From the NCBI GenBank assembly GCA_016858145.1, contig JAEHOE010000066.1, positions 1 through 64,000 on the forward strand: DNA of 64,000 nucleotides, in the 5' to 3' direction. Shown here piece after piece: positions 38,311 to 51,800 of this stretch. A model generated the notes under the pieces. The model did no database searches, was not told where the DNA came from, and saw only the letters and a program-made list of their open reading frames with translations. The stretch's first letter is position 1; every line of letters starts with the position of its first letter. A program made the translations under genes and the position numbers. Origin of the DNA: Edaphochlamys debaryana. Taxonomy: Eukaryota > Chlorophyta > Chlorophyceae > Chlamydomonadales.

Positions 38311-39334
38311 TGGGCTGCAGGTCCGGTGGTCCGAACTCGCAGTCAGGCGCCCGGTTCGCAACCGCATTACGCTCGGGACGCCTTCGCACGCCAGCAGCTG
38401 CGCGGCGTGGCGGCACCGGCGCTCCGGCACGGCGCTCAGCTGCAGCTCGACGTCACGTGTCTGAACGTGCGTGCCCCTCCGGACCCCCGGTGCCGCCGAC
38501 CTCTGTGCTTGGGGACTAGAAGCTGAGAGGGTCTGTTGCGGGGGGAAGGACGAGGTTACCCAAAAAAACAGGCCAGCAGCGTGGGGGGGGCTTACGCCGG
38601 AGGAGGGGGAGGGGAGGGCCGAGGAAGGAGTCGGGATGTGCTTAAGGCTGCATCCCCAGTCCTTCAGCCGCAGCCGGGATACGGCCTTCGTGGGGCAGTG
38701 GGGCCAGGGCGCGGGTCTGCCCCACAGCCGGCCATTGTTGCAGGGGTGCTCGTTGGACTGGACTGGCCACTGTGGCCAGTGGCCCGTATCCACCGCTCAG
38801 CCGCCAACCCGCCATTGCCCAGCCACCCTACCGCGTGTCTGCTCTCCCTCAACCCTCTCGCCCGTCGGCCACTAGGCCGTCGCCACCTCCCGGACCTCGC
38901 TCCCCCCTCGGCTGCTCGGTAGCGCCCACCAGCAGGGTAAAGAGGATCTCACCTCAGGCGCTAGGGCACAGGGGCTGCAGCTGTACAGCAGGTGCCCTCG
39001 TGGCGCCTGGGTCCCGGGGACTGCCAGCGGCAGGAGAACCTCGGGGGCTCGGTCTCCCTCGCTCCGCCACTGGGAAAGGGCCCGGGTGGCGGGTCTGCAC
39101 TCCGGGGGTGACGTGTCGTACAGTCGTAGGCTCCCCCCAAGCGCTCTGTGACGCACGACACACAGTGTCACAGGGCACAGGGAGGCCCCCCCCTTACGCT
39201 CTCCTTACGCCTTGCCTCTTCGTCCTCCCCTGTCCCCTCTCCTCCTGCCGGGCGCGCTCGCAACGTGCCAGCGGTCCATGTCGCCTTACTCGCGGTCATG
39301 GCCGGTTGTGAAGCGTTTCCAGTGCAGACAGATG

Positions 39335-39339
39335 TTACA
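39335..39339 (-). terminator. Candidate TGTAA poly(A) signal of WDR11
   Basis: The first TGTAA found on the minus strand past the WDR11 stop at 39,880. If used, the WDR11 3' untranslated region is about 0.55 kb and contains the AMT fragment. Confidence 0.4.
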
Positions 39340-39416
39340 GGTGTTGACCCAACCCGCACGCTCCGTGAGGACCAGAGTCGGGGCACACCAAGGACTCAGA
39401 TACGAATAGCTCTCCG

Positions 39417-39608
39417 CAGTGCGACTCACTGGTGCTCTTGGAGCGGATGGCACCCGCGCACAGCTGCACGTGGGACCGTTTCCACAGCGCGGGGGGATTC
39501 AGCAAGCCCGCTTGCGCGACCAGCACCAGCAGCTGTGCGCCTCTGCGGCCGGCCACCCACCATGGGGTCCATGGCCCAGCCAGCGTGCACCACGGAGACC
39601 AGCGCGCC
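39417..39608 (-). pseudogene. Copied fragment of AMT exons 1-2
   Basis: Collinear with AMT 37,557-37,734 on the same strand: the end of exon 1, the short intron and all of exon 2 with its GTGAGTCGCAC donor. Changes include an insertion after the Met that closes exon 1, and Asn to Ser in SK(N/S)T. No other AMT exon is nearby, so it cannot encode a transporter. It lies about 0.27-0.46 kb past the WDR11 stop, probably in that gene's 3' untranslated region. Confidence 0.9.
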
Positions 39609-39879
39609 ATACCGGCAAGGCCCCACACATGCGCCCCGCAGGCCTGCCCCTTCCTATCCTACTCACGAGTCCACCCCGAGCCCCCTGAGCCGTTCCCCCC
39701 CAAAGCGCTATGCCCCGTTGCCTACAATAACCCCCCAAAGCGCTTTAAGAGCAGGTCCAGCCCAGGAGGACTCCTCCTGGTCCAGCCTACCCCCCATCCC
39801 CCATCCCACCCCACATCCCCCAGCCTGTTTCTCCTAGCATCTCATCGTCACACAAGCATTACTCCCCATCGGCCCTTCC

Positions 39880-42800
39880 TCACAGCAGCTGCAGCAGGAG
39901 GTCCGACACGAACCGCTCGAACTCCACACCGCACCGCAGGAGGTCGCCACGCCCGCGCCCCGACCCCCCCGCACCTCCCACCGCGCCCGCACCCGCCCCA
40001 CCGCCCGCGCCGCCGCCGCTCCCACTGCCGCCGCCGGACGCCCCCACGCCCCCCACCGCGCCCAGCCCCAGCCCCGCGTGCTCAAGCGTGTCGAACAGCT
40101 CCTCCCACGGCCCCACCGCCACGCTATCCGCCTGCCCCATGCCGCCAACGCCCGCCCCGCCGCCGCCAGCGCCGCCGGCGGCCGCCGCGGCGCCGGCCCG
40201 CCAGCTGACGTCAGCGGGCGACATGGGCACCCCCAGGGCCCCGCTGGAGCTGGGGCTCATGGTGGGGATGACCCAGGGGTCGGACGCCTCATTGCGGCCC
40301 CGGGTCAGGCCCTCGCCGCCGCCGCCTGCGGCACGAGAGATGGGCCCGGCCGGGCCCCCGGGGCCCGGGTTGGACCCGGCTGGGCCCGATCCGCCAGCGG
40401 CCGAGGCGGCGCCGCCCGCGCTGGCGCCATCACCGGACATCTGGGAGGGGGACGGGGTGGGTACAGGGCGAAGGGGTTACACAAAACCCCAAGCGGTCGA
40501 CCAGCCGGGACGCAAACACGGCTCCAAAACCGGAGCCTCGGCCCCCTCGTGCCCCCCAGGCTTCCCCTTTGAGCATGAGCACCATTCAAGAGAACCCCTC
40601 AGGCCCGACGGGGCCCAGGTCCGCACCTGTACGACCAGGCCGGCGGCGCGTACGGCAGCCGCGTAGGCGTACGCCGCGTCGGGCAGGCCGGCCTGCATGA
40701 GCAGCCGAAGGGCCTCGCCGCAGCAGCCGCCGGCCGTTAGTAAGCCCGCCGCCCGCCACGTGCTGCCCTCGACGGTTGCCACGTGGTCTGACCAGCGCTG
40801 CAGCGCCGCCGCGCGCTCCGCGCCAGAAAGTGAGTGCGCCGCCAGAGCGGCGGCGTAACGCCAGAGTCCGGCTTCCTGCGGGGTAGAGCAGCGGACGGCG
40901 GACGTTTGTTTGGACCAAACCGGACCGGACGAGACTGGACTGAGCTCATGCACGGATGGAGTGGGATGGGCTGAGGGGCCGGACCGGAGCGGACAGGACC
41001 TGACGGGGACCAATGTACAAGGCATTGCAGGACATGCCCACAACCGCCTGTACGGTGTCTGCCCCCGTCGTGCAAGCCCCGGCCCCCTCCCGGTATGAGA
41101 GGCACCACTCCGTGAACCCCCCCTCCTCCCTATACACCCGAGGGCCCCCCCACCTGCAGGATGAGCGCCGCCTCCGCGTGCAGCCCCGCCGCCACGTGCA
41201 GGGGCACCCCCAGCAGGTGGTCGCCGATGGAGGCGGCGTGGGCGGACACCACCTTGGCGGCCTGGGGGGGAGGGGGGCGGGGGAGAGGGGTGGTGGGGGG
41301 GTCGTGTGTGTGGGCGTGTCGGGGAGGTGGGGGGCGGACACCACCACAGCGGAGGGCGGGACGCAATGGGCGAGGCCGATGCGCGATTCGGGGGGAGGGG
41401 AACGGGGCTGAAGCGTAGGTACAGCATCCGGCCTTCAACTTGTGCCCACCACACGCCCACCACACACACGCCCACGACAACAGCCAAGGCAAGAGCCCCT
41501 AGCCTCAGCGGCCACACGCAGCCCGCGCCCCCTCCTTCCCAGCCCACCCCTTTCCGGGGCTTCGCCAGCCATAACTACGGGAACGGTAGCGTTCACAGGC
41601 GTCTTGCATCGGCCTACGAATTGTGGTGCCACGACTCCGCGGCACTTCGCCCCGTTGTCGATAATAACCCCACCTGCACCAACAGGTTGCCTCCCCCTCC
41701 GCCTCCGCCCGTGGTGCCCTCCCGGCGGGGCGTGGCGGCGCCGCCGGGGTTGGTGGGGGAGCCGCGGCCTGCGGGGCAGGGGGGTGGGGAAAGGCACGGG
41801 GCGGGAGGGGCGTCAGCAGGTGGTCGTTGGTAGGCGGTTGGCGGTTGGTGGTTGGTGCAGAGGGCTGCGGCATGGTCCCGAGCCTCCAGACAGGCCCCAG
41901 GATGGCAAGAGTCCACGGCATGGGATCCCAAAAGTGGACCCGGGATGGACCCCGGCTGGGCCTCACCCGAAGCCGCGGGGGCCGAGGCGGCCGCCGCAGC
42001 CGCCAGCGCCAGAGTGCACAGCGCCTCACGGTAGTACCTGGGGTTGGCGGTTGGGACGGCCGTTGTTGTGGCGGTTAGCACAAGAGCAGTTGGACGGTTG
42101 GCGGAGGGGCGCGCTGCAGCCAGTGCGCTGCACCAGTGCCCCCGGGGGAGGATCTTACCGAGCGGTCTTCTCGGGCGGTGCGGCCAGCAGGAAGGCCACC
42201 GCCGTCTGCAGGTCCCCGATCGCCACGTACTCGAGCAGCCGCCGCTCCTGGGGGTCAGTGGTTGGAGGTTGGGAGTTGGTGGTTGGCAGCTGCACTTGGG
42301 AGCTGACCATGAGGGGTCGAGGATGCGGACTGGGGGGCTTTGAGGCTTGCTTTGAGGGGTGATGGCTGACCGGCAAGGAGCCGCAGAGGGAGGGAGGGAG
42401 GGAGCGCCCCGGACGCCGCCCGCTGCTGTGTTCCCCCTGGAGGGTTTGCTGGGCGGCCTCGAGCGGGCCTAGGGCCCTGATCGCCTGTAAGCTTTGAGTA
42501 CCCTGGCGCACGCCCCACAGCCCGGCCCCCCCGATCCTGGGCAGTGGCCCCCCATGCGTGTACGGGGCAGCTCGTCAGCCCTTGCTAGCCCTACGTCTAC
42601 CCCCTCGTCCTGAGCGCGCCCGGTTGCGTCCAGCCTGCCGCCCCCACCGGGCCCCCGCCTGCCCCCACGCCGGCACCTGCAGGGCGGGGCTGGTGTCGAA
42701 TATGAGGCGCGATGCGGCCTCGTGCCAGCGGATGCGCTCCTGGGGGAGGGGGGAGGGGAGGGAGGGAGGAGAAAAGTGGAGAGAGGGGGTAAGTGGGGTG

Positions 42801-45800
42801 GGGTGGAAATTGTGGAGGAAAACGGAAGAGCCGCGGGCTGTTAGGCTGCGCCTGCAGGCGGCCGGCGTACCGCACGGAGATCTGCCGTACTGTACTCCGT
42901 ACGGCACGCACCTGCGCCTCCGCCAGGGCGAGGCGGGGATCCCACAGCTGCAGCGCGGGACCGTCGGCCTGGGGGGGGGGGGAGGAGCGTGTGGTGTATG
43001 GTGGGGTTAGCGCTGATGGAAGCCCGCCCCAAACACGGCGACTGAGGGTGTCTGCGGAAGATTCGTTTTCGGGAGCACGGCGAGCACACGGCCAGCCGCC
43101 CTCAGACCCAGCTGCAGGGCCTGCCCCCTGCCGGGCCGCACCTGTGCACTCCGCTCCGCCGGCCCCGGCCCCCCGGGGGAGGCGGCGGCGAAGGCAGAGG
43201 AGAGGCTGGTGGCGGCCCCCGCCCCCCGGCCGCCCGGGGCGGCGCCGGGGGCGGCGATGGGAGCGGGGACGGAGGCGGCGGTGGGGCGGGGGTCGGCGCC
43301 CGGGCTGGCGCGGCGGACCGTCAGCGCGTCCTGGAGGGGGGGAGGAGGAGGGCGGGTAGGAGGGCGCGGGGGTGGGAGGGGAACACTTGCACAACTATAG
43401 CCTCCTCCCTCCCCGTACTGTCGACCCGCAACCGGCACTTCCCATGTCTTCTCCAGCCCCCCCCCCCGCACTCCGCATTCCACAGCCCTCCTGCCCCCTC
43501 CCGCCGCCCCCATCCTCCCACCCCCCACCCGCTCCCCACCCGTATGCCCCGCACTCCCTCCAGGGTGGCGGGCAGGTGCGCCCAGAAGCGCGCCTCCTCA
43601 CTGTCGCCCGCAACCTGCGCGGGAGGCCGGGCGCTTGGAGGGTCAGCCGACGCGTCCCCCAAGGAGGGACAGCTTGGGGAGCAGCAAGCCGAGAGGGGCC
43701 GGGCGGTCCCCGTCAGGCCCCCAGCTCCAAACCTTCGCTCCCTGTCGATTCAGGCCCCGCCCAGGCCCCCCCAGGCCCCCCCCAGGCCCCCCACCTGCGC
43801 TGCCACCGCCATGCGCTCCGCGGTCCCCGCCCCCGGTCCCAGGGCCCGGGAGTAGGCGAGCCACTCGGCGGGGTGCAGCAGCCGGCCCTGGGGGGGGGAG
43901 GGGAGGGAGGGAAGGGGGGAAAGCGTGTGTGTTTTGCCGACGCGTCAGGGGAGTGGCGCCAGGGTCCCGCTGTAGGCGAGCCACTCGGCGGGGTGCAGCA
44001 GCCGGCGCTGTGGATGGAGTGGGTGGGAGTGGGAAGGGAAATGTGGAAAGGGAGGAATCTGGGAAACCCACCACCTGACGCGTCGGCAAAACACACACAC
44101 GCTTGGGTTTCCCGCCCTCCCCCGCCCCCACCTGCGCCCGCATGCTGGCCAGGCTCCGCAGCAGGTGCAGCAGGTGGCCCGCGCCCACGGTGGCGGCGCC
44201 GCGGCTGCGGAAGGGGGCGAGGGGGGATTATGGGGACAGGCAGGGATAGGGAAAGGGAAAGGGCGGGAGGTAAGAAGGGAGGCTTGCAGGCCGAGGCATA
44301 GGCGTTCTCCCGCGCCCCCACAGGCAGAGCCCCACACCGCCGGTGTGTGGCGAGTGGCGCTTTCCTGAACTGCCGCCAGCCGCTCTCGCGGGCAAGCAGG
44401 GGGAAGCGACTCGCAGGCTGGGGTATGGCCGTATGGGCGTCTCTGTGAAGCGCAGCGCATGCATGGACGCGAGCCCGCACAAACCCATACCCAGCCCGGA
44501 GCTCACCCCTCGGCCCCCGCTGCGCGGGCCCCCTCCGCCGCGCCGCCGCTGGATCCACGCCCGCGGAGGAGATCTTGCCGTACGTCATCGCAACCGCCGC
44601 CGTACGCCGAGCCGTTGGCGACCTCGTCATCGTCAGCGGTGCCGTCCGTCACGGGCGTTAGTAAGGCGAGCAGTACGGCGCGTGCGCCGCGTGGCATGAT
44701 GGCGAGCAGCTCGTGCCGTACGTCCTCGTCCTCGGCATCGCCGGGAGACGAAGGGCCGCCCAGGTAGCGAAGGGTTTCCTGAAGCGGGGAGGGCGGGGGT
44801 GGGGATAAGTGGGCTGGCCGGAGCGAATGCGTGGGTGTAGGAGGGCACGCTAGGTTCGGTTCGGTTCGGACGATGCACGTGAGGCGCCCCCTGTCTGGAA
44901 CCCCAATGTCAGCGCCCCTCGCCTCTCAGCCCTTGCAGCTACCCCCCCGCACCCTTCGCCCCGCTACCAAACCCCGCTCGTCCGTGACCGTCTCTGGTAC
45001 ATGGCTACCCTGTCCATGCGAAGCGTTGCGATCCCGCCCAGCAAAGAGACACCTCTCAGCGCCCTTGCTCCCTCGCCGCAACGCACCTGCGAGACCCCCA
45101 GCTGCAGCAGCAGCCGCAGTAGCATGGCCCAGGGCCGCGGCAGTAGCAGGGTGGAGCCCAGCGCTGGGGCCTGAGCCAGGCACAGCGGCCCCGCCGCCCT
45201 GCCCGCCGCGGCCCCCTCCGCACCGCCGCCGCCTGCGCCGTTCGGCGCCTCGCCGGCGGTTGGTACGGGCCGCTTCGGCGGCGGTGCGAGTGCGGCCTTG
45301 AGCGCGATCGCCCGACTCGACACGCCGCCGAACGGCCGCCGGGCGCCGTGCAGCGGTTGGCTTGCGGCGGCGGCCGTGGCGGCGCCGCCACTCGGCGACG
45401 TAACGCCACCGGGCCCGCCCGCCGACGCCGTGAGCGCCTGGGACTGCGACGGTTGGAGCTGCAGCGCGCCGCCGGTTGGCGGTTGGGACGAGCTGGCGGC
45501 GCCGCCGACGTCGAGGATCGACAGCGCGCCCTCGTCCGTAACCGCCGCCAGGAGTGACAGGCTGGCGCCGCCGCCAGGCCCCCGGATCGGATCTCGTGCC
45601 CCTGGATCCGCCCATGCCATGGGCAGCCATGCGAGATCCAGAACCGCCCGGAGGCCGGCCCGCTGAATGGCGGTGGTAGTGGCGGGCGTGGGTCTGCGTT
45701 GGGGAGGGCAGCGCACGGGGGGGTTGCGGCCTACAATCCCCACTTTGGGAACTTGTAAGTTCGACGGGTTCCGCTCGGCTGAGCTTGAGGCTGTGGTCCA

Positions 45801-48800
45801 ACCCCTACCCCCACCCCCCCTCCAGCCCCCACCGAGCTTGAGGCTCGAGTCCAACCCCCGACCCCCTCCATACCGCCACCCCCTCCCGACCCCCTCCAGC
45901 CCCACCCCCTCCAGCCCCACCCCCTCCAGCCCCCACCTCCAGCCCCCACCTCCAGCCCCCACCTGAGCTTGAGGCTCGAGTCCAACCCCCGACCCCCTCC
46001 ATACCGCCACCCCCTCCCGACCCCGTCCATACCGCCACCCCCTCCCGACCCCCTCCAGCCCCACCCCCTCCTGCCCCCCCTCCAGCCCCCACCTGAGCTT
46101 GAGGCTCGAGTCCAGGTCGAACACGCACGCCTGACCGCTGGCGAACAGCACCGCCACCCGGGCCTTGTGGTAGGCGGGGGGGGCGGGGCCGGGGCCGGGG
46201 CCGAGGCCGGGGCCGCCACCCCCGGGGGGGCCCCCGCCGCCGCCCCCGATGCCGCCTGCGCGTGCAAAGGATGGGGTGTGTGTGTGAAAGGACTCTCAAC
46301 GCCCGCCCCAGAGATGGCCCTTTGTGCGATCCCTGCAGCAGCAGCGCGCTGTTTGCAGTGCCCTGGCCCGCACAGTGCGCGCACACACACCCGTCAGTGC
46401 GGCGGTCATCTCGGCGCCAAAGCCCGCGAACGCCGAAAACACCGAGCCGGGTGGAGAGGGCGCCGCCAGGGGCGCCGGGTGCGGGGAAGCCGATGCGGCC
46501 GCGGCGGCGGCGGCAGCGCTTGCGGCGTTGGAGGCGGCCGACCGCCCCGCCGGGATCACGAAGGACGAGACGCCGTACGGTACGGTGGTGGTCGAGGCGG
46601 TTGGTACGGCGGCGGTTGGCGGGGCAGTTGGGCCCACGGGGGAGCCGATCTGGATCTTGCGGACCAGGCCCAGCCTGGAGTGGGTGACACGACAGGCACC
46701 AAGGCAAAGGATGAGCGGTTGTGGTTGCGGCTTCCTTGCCCTCTTTCCGTAACCACATCTTCCGCAACTAAATCGAAGATCACACCCTCCCGCTTTCTAA
46801 CCTCCCACCCACCCCCCCCCAGGCCCCCAGCCCCAGCCCCCGTCCACCCACCCCGTCTGCAGCACGGTCGTGCGGCCGCTGCCCCACTCCCACACCGCCA
46901 GGCGCCCGCTGCTGTCCCCCAGCACCGCCAGCCGCCCCCACGCCGCCAGCGCCGACGCCGCCATGTCCAGGGGCTGCAGCAGGCCCGCACTGGGGCGCTT
47001 GACGCGGGTGTCGGTGACGCGGCGGCCGCGGACCTGACAGGGGGGGAGGGGGGGGGAGGAAGCATGTGTGGGATGAGTGAAGATCAGGATTTCGAGTTGA
47101 GAGGGGTGTTGAGGGTGTATCCTGAGTCGGGCGGTGCGGGACGGAGCTCGAAGGCAGCAGCCCGCCCGATGTGTTTGCAGCTGCACGTGGGCTCTGTCGC
47201 CCATCCCTCGCCGCCGCCCACCCCCCCTCACCGCCAGCACGCCGGCCCGCCCGTCCGCCAGGGTGAAGACCAGCAGCTCCTCGGGCGGTTGGGCCTGGGC
47301 CTGGGGCCCCGCCTGGGCCTGGGCCTGAGATGACGTGGGCGGCGGCGAGGGCGGGGCCCCGGCGGCGCCCGCTGTCAGGTTGTTGACGGTTGATGGCGGC
47401 GGCGAGGGTGGCGGCGGTGACGTCAGCCGGGATGAGTTACCCAGGGCGGCGGCGGCGGGCGGGAAGGCGGCGGAGGCGGCGAAGGGGTCGACGGGGGTGG
47501 CGGCGGCAGGGGGCTGGCTGGGCAGGGGGGGCGCTGGCGGCAGGTGGGGTGGGGGCTGGAGGGGTCCGGGGGGGGAGCTGCCGTCGGCGGAGCTCCGCTG
47601 TGGCGGCCCCGGCGAGCGCTGGAGGTCGGCTGCGGTGCATTGAAGGCGGTGAAGGTGGGGTGTTGGGGGCGCCGTAACCATAACGGGCAGAGGCAAAGAG
47701 CCCGAGCTAGGGCAGGAAGTCCGACGGCTTTCCGGCCAGAGCACCAGCTTACCTCCCGCCCGGGCAGGGTGCCGGCGAGCGGCTAAGGGCATAACAGGAC
47801 TGACTGCTCTTCGGTCCAAGCACCAGCTTGCCCCCCTCATTCACTAACCCCTTACCCGCCCCTCACCCACCCGTGCTCAGCAGCGAGGGCGGCGGCGCGG
47901 GCTCCGAGCCCGTCTCCCACACGGTCGCCTCCTCCTGCCCCTGGGCCTGGGCCTGGGCCCCCGTTGGGCCCGCCTCGTGCGGCAGTGCGGGCTGCACCCA
48001 CTCCACGCACGTGAAGGGGAGGTCCAGCAGGCGGAGGCGGTGGGGCTCCTCCCCCGGCCAGACCTGTAAGGGGGGGGAAGGGCCACAGAGGAATTAGGAC
48101 CTTGGGGCGACTTCCCGTAGTCCCGACCCCAGCATGAGTGCCATGCCCAATAACGCGGATCGCCGAGCCGAATTTCCCCCCGCCCTGCTCACCCCCCACA
48201 GCTCCGCCGGTGCCCCCTTGACCAGCACCAGCAGGTGCGCCCCCGCCGCGGAGGCGCGGATGCCCAGCAGGGGGGCGGCCTCGCCGCCGCCAGCGCCGCC
48301 GCCGCTGGCGCCGCCGCCGCCCGTGCCCCCTGCTGCGGCGCCCGAGCGCGCGGCGCCGTGGGGGTGCGCGTGGTGGGCCTCCCTGGGGGGGGATAGGGGT
48401 GAGGGGGTGGGCATTAGGTGGGTTGCCGCCCCTTTTTCGGTCAACTGCTTCCCCTCCCCCTGCCTCGCCTCCTGCACCCCAAGCCCACCCGAACCCAGCC
48501 GACCCCAAAGCCCTCCAGCCCCCTGACTCGCCCCGAAAACCTCGCATCCCCTTCCCCAACCCCCCTTGAAACCCCCCGTTCCCGGCTCCTCGCCTGGGCA
48601 GCAGCTGAACCGACCCCGACCCCAAACCCCGTCCCCAAGCCCCGACCCCAAACCACGTCCCCAAACCACGTCCCCAAACCACAACCCCAAACCACGTCCC
48701 CAAACCACGTCCCCAAACCACAACCCCAAACCACGTCCCCAAACCACAACCCCAAACCACGTCCCCAAACCACGTCCCCAAACCACAACCCCAAACCACG

Positions 48801-51800
48801 TCCCCAAACCACAACCCCAAACCACAACCCCAAACCACGTCCCCAAACCACGTCCCCAAACCACAACCCCAAACCACAACCCCAAACCACGTCCCCAAAC
48901 CACGTCCCCAAACCACAACCCCAAACCACAACCCCAAACCACAACCCCAAACCACAACCCCAAACCACAACCCCAAGCCCCGAACCCGCCTGGGCAGCGC
49001 CTGCGAGCGGCCCGAGCGAATGTCCGTGATGAGCAGCGTGTTGGCCCAGCCGTGGGCGCCCTTCTCGGCGGAGAAGGAGGCCAGGCGGGGGGAGGCGCCC
49101 AGCCAGCGGATGCCGCGGACCGGCACGTCCCTGCGGGAGGGGAGGGGTGTTTGCAGGGGGGGATTTGCGGGGGGGGGGTGTTTGCGGGGTGCGTGTGCAG
49201 CATGGGCGCTGAGAGGGCAGAATGCGCAAGCACGGGGCGCTGCGTGTGCGTGCGTGGTACGGGGGTTGGGGGAGTGGGGTGGGGTGGGGTGTTATGGTGG
49301 GGGCATAGAGGGGGGCATAGAGGGAAGCGGGGCGGGGGCAGCGGGCAAGGCAGGTCTCGACATGGGCAGGGCGCTGTCCCGTAACGCCGCGGCTGCCACC
49401 CACCGATGGGCGTGAAAGGAGGAGGTCACGTGCAGGGACAGCGGCGACACCTGCGGAACGGGGGGAGACGGGAAACGGGGTTCGTGCGCGGCCACGACCA
49501 GGCGGCGACGCGTATCGAAACAAACACGCTTTCCCCTTCCCCCCCACCACCAGTCCCCACCAGTCCCCGGTGCAGCGTGAAGAGCTCTATGTGCCCCCCC
49601 AGGGTGGCGGCGGCGCCCAGCAGCACCGCCCCGGAGCCACCTGGGGGGGGAGGGGGGCAGGCGCAGCAGGCAGGACGTCGGTGGGTGTGGGGGGGGGAAG
49701 GGTCGCGGCTCTGGAGGAGGGAGAATAACGCAAGCCCCGCCGCCGCCGGCGGGCGGCGGGCACCGGGAACGCAGCAGGGAGAGGGAGCGGCAACGCAGGG
49801 GCAGGAGGAGGGGACGAGGGTGTGCGCGGGCAGCCAGGAGGGACGCAAGACGCAAGCTAGGCAACGTCGGAAAAAGCGGTGTGTTGCATGACCTGGGCGG
49901 CAGGAGGAGCGCAGGACCCGCCCCTGCCCCCCCGCACCCACCCACGCCGTCCGCCACGGGCCGGGGGTAGAGGGCGAAGGTGGTGACGGCGGAGGGCAGC
50001 GTGTGCAGCAGACCGCCCAGGCGGGGAGGGGCGGCCGGCAGGGGCGGCTGCGGGGAGGGGCAGGGCGGGCAGGGGGAGGGCCGGGCGTGACTACCGTAGG
50101 TGCGGGCGGGCAACGGGCCAACCCCAAGCCCGTGCCCCAAGCCCCCTGCCTTGCTCTCGAATGCAACGCCGCCACCCGGCACCGGCCGCCTCCAACCCCA
50201 CCCGACCCAGGCCCCAAAGCCGACCCACCTTGGGCACTGCGCCCAGCGGCTGCAGCGGCCTCAGCGCCGGGAAGGCCGCGTCCCACCTCCACACGCGGCC
50301 GTCCCCCGTCAGCGCCACAATCACCAGCTGCACCCCGCTGCCGCCCAGCCCCACCACCGCACCACCCCTGTCCCCCGCCCCGGCGCCGTCAGCGGCCGCT
50401 GCCGCCGCGCCGCCGGCTCCCGGGGTCCCATGGTCGGCTGATGCAGCGGCGGGGGCGGGGGTGGGGGCGGAGGCGGCGGAGGCGGTGGCGGTGGCGGGGG
50501 AGGTGCCGCGGGGCTCGGGGGGGCGGCGCTCGGGGGGGCGGGGGGCGGTGGCGGGGTCGTTGGAGAAGACGTCCCTCAGGGCCTGGGTGGTGGCCTCGGC
50601 CTGGTCCCAGGGCCGGGCCTGGGGGGGAAGGGAGCGGGTGGAGGGGGGAGGGGCGGGTGGAAGGGAGTGGAAAGGGGTGGAAGGGGGAGCCGGGGGCGAA
50701 GGGATGGGGAGCTTGGTGCGAGGGCGGAGGGCGGAGGGAGTGTGCCAAAACACTGTCCGAGGAGAGGGCCGGGAGGGGTGCTGCGGAGGAATCGGAAGGA
50801 CGGGGCCGGGGCCGTAGGGCCTGTGGTAACCCCGGCCAAGCGCGCTGCAACTTACGGGAGCTGACTCTTCCCTTCCCGGTTCCGCCGTGGGGGCCCATGA
50901 CCCCGGTCATAGCATGGGGTCGGGCTTGGCCTCTCTACGGCCAGCCTTCCCCGTCCCCTGCCCCTGGCTTCCCCTTGCCCTTGCCCTTCCCCTACCCCTT
51001 GCCCGCGTCCAGACCCGTGGCCCCACTACCGAATCCGGCAACCAATCATTTCTCGCCCCCTGCCCACGCACCCCACCCAGCCGCGCGGCTCACCTGCTCC
51101 CCCGCCGCAGCCTCGGCCTCGGCCGCCGCCGGCCCCTCCGCCTCGCCGCCGCCCCGCCACCGCCCCGCCCGCACCGCCAGAAGAGCCACCGGCGGCACTG
51201 CGCCCCGCAGCGGGGGCGGCGTCAGGCGCGCGGCGCAGCTGAGCGCGTAGCGCAGCTCGCCTGCGGGGATGTGGGTCGGGATGTGGGATGTGGGATGTGG
51301 GTCGGGATGTGGCCGCCCTCACAGCCACCTCCGTCCTAGCTCCCCCGCCCTCAATGCGCCCGTGCTCTCCCTCACCCCCAACCCCAGTACTGGTGCCACG
51401 CACCCGGCACGCGCTGGAAGACGGACAGCCCACCGTCCACGTGCGCCGCCAGCACCCAGTCACAGCCGCCGTCATCGCCGCCGCCCGCCGTCACGCCGCT
51501 GCCGTACACGCCCACCAGGTGCGAGAAGGGCGGGCGGCCGGGCGGCAGCTGGCGGTTGGAGGCGGGCGAGCCCAGCTCCGTGTCGTACACGATGATCTCC
51601 CTGGATACGGCATGGCAGGGAGTCGGACGACCGGTGGATCGTCCAGAACGCAACAAGACATGAACCGCCGGCGCAAATCACAGCTCCCACAGGCAATAGA
51701 TGGTACGGCAGCGGCAGTTGCCTATGCCTTGGCCTCAAGGGTGTGTTCTCGCAGCCCCAGCTCTGTTGTAGCCCGGAGGCGCGCGCACCTGGGCAGGAGC

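Larger units (their letters stand above)
37890..39416. other. Region upstream of AMT, no gene recognised
   Basis: It should contain the AMT promoter and the 3' region of WDR11. No protein family was recognised in any frame. It contains a 13-pair hairpin at 38,283-38,310 and a 19-base palindrome (ACTGGCCAC, one base, GTGGCCAGT) at about 38,762-38,780. A minus-strand TGTAA lies at 39,335-39,339. Confidence 0.55.

Noticed and set aside
48418..49384. Pro/Asn/Thr-rich and Trp/Gly-rich open frames over 48.4-49.4 kb
   Set aside because: They are produced by the 13-bp minisatellite, whose length is not a multiple of three, so the peptide pattern is only a frame-shifting repeat inside a WDR11 intron.
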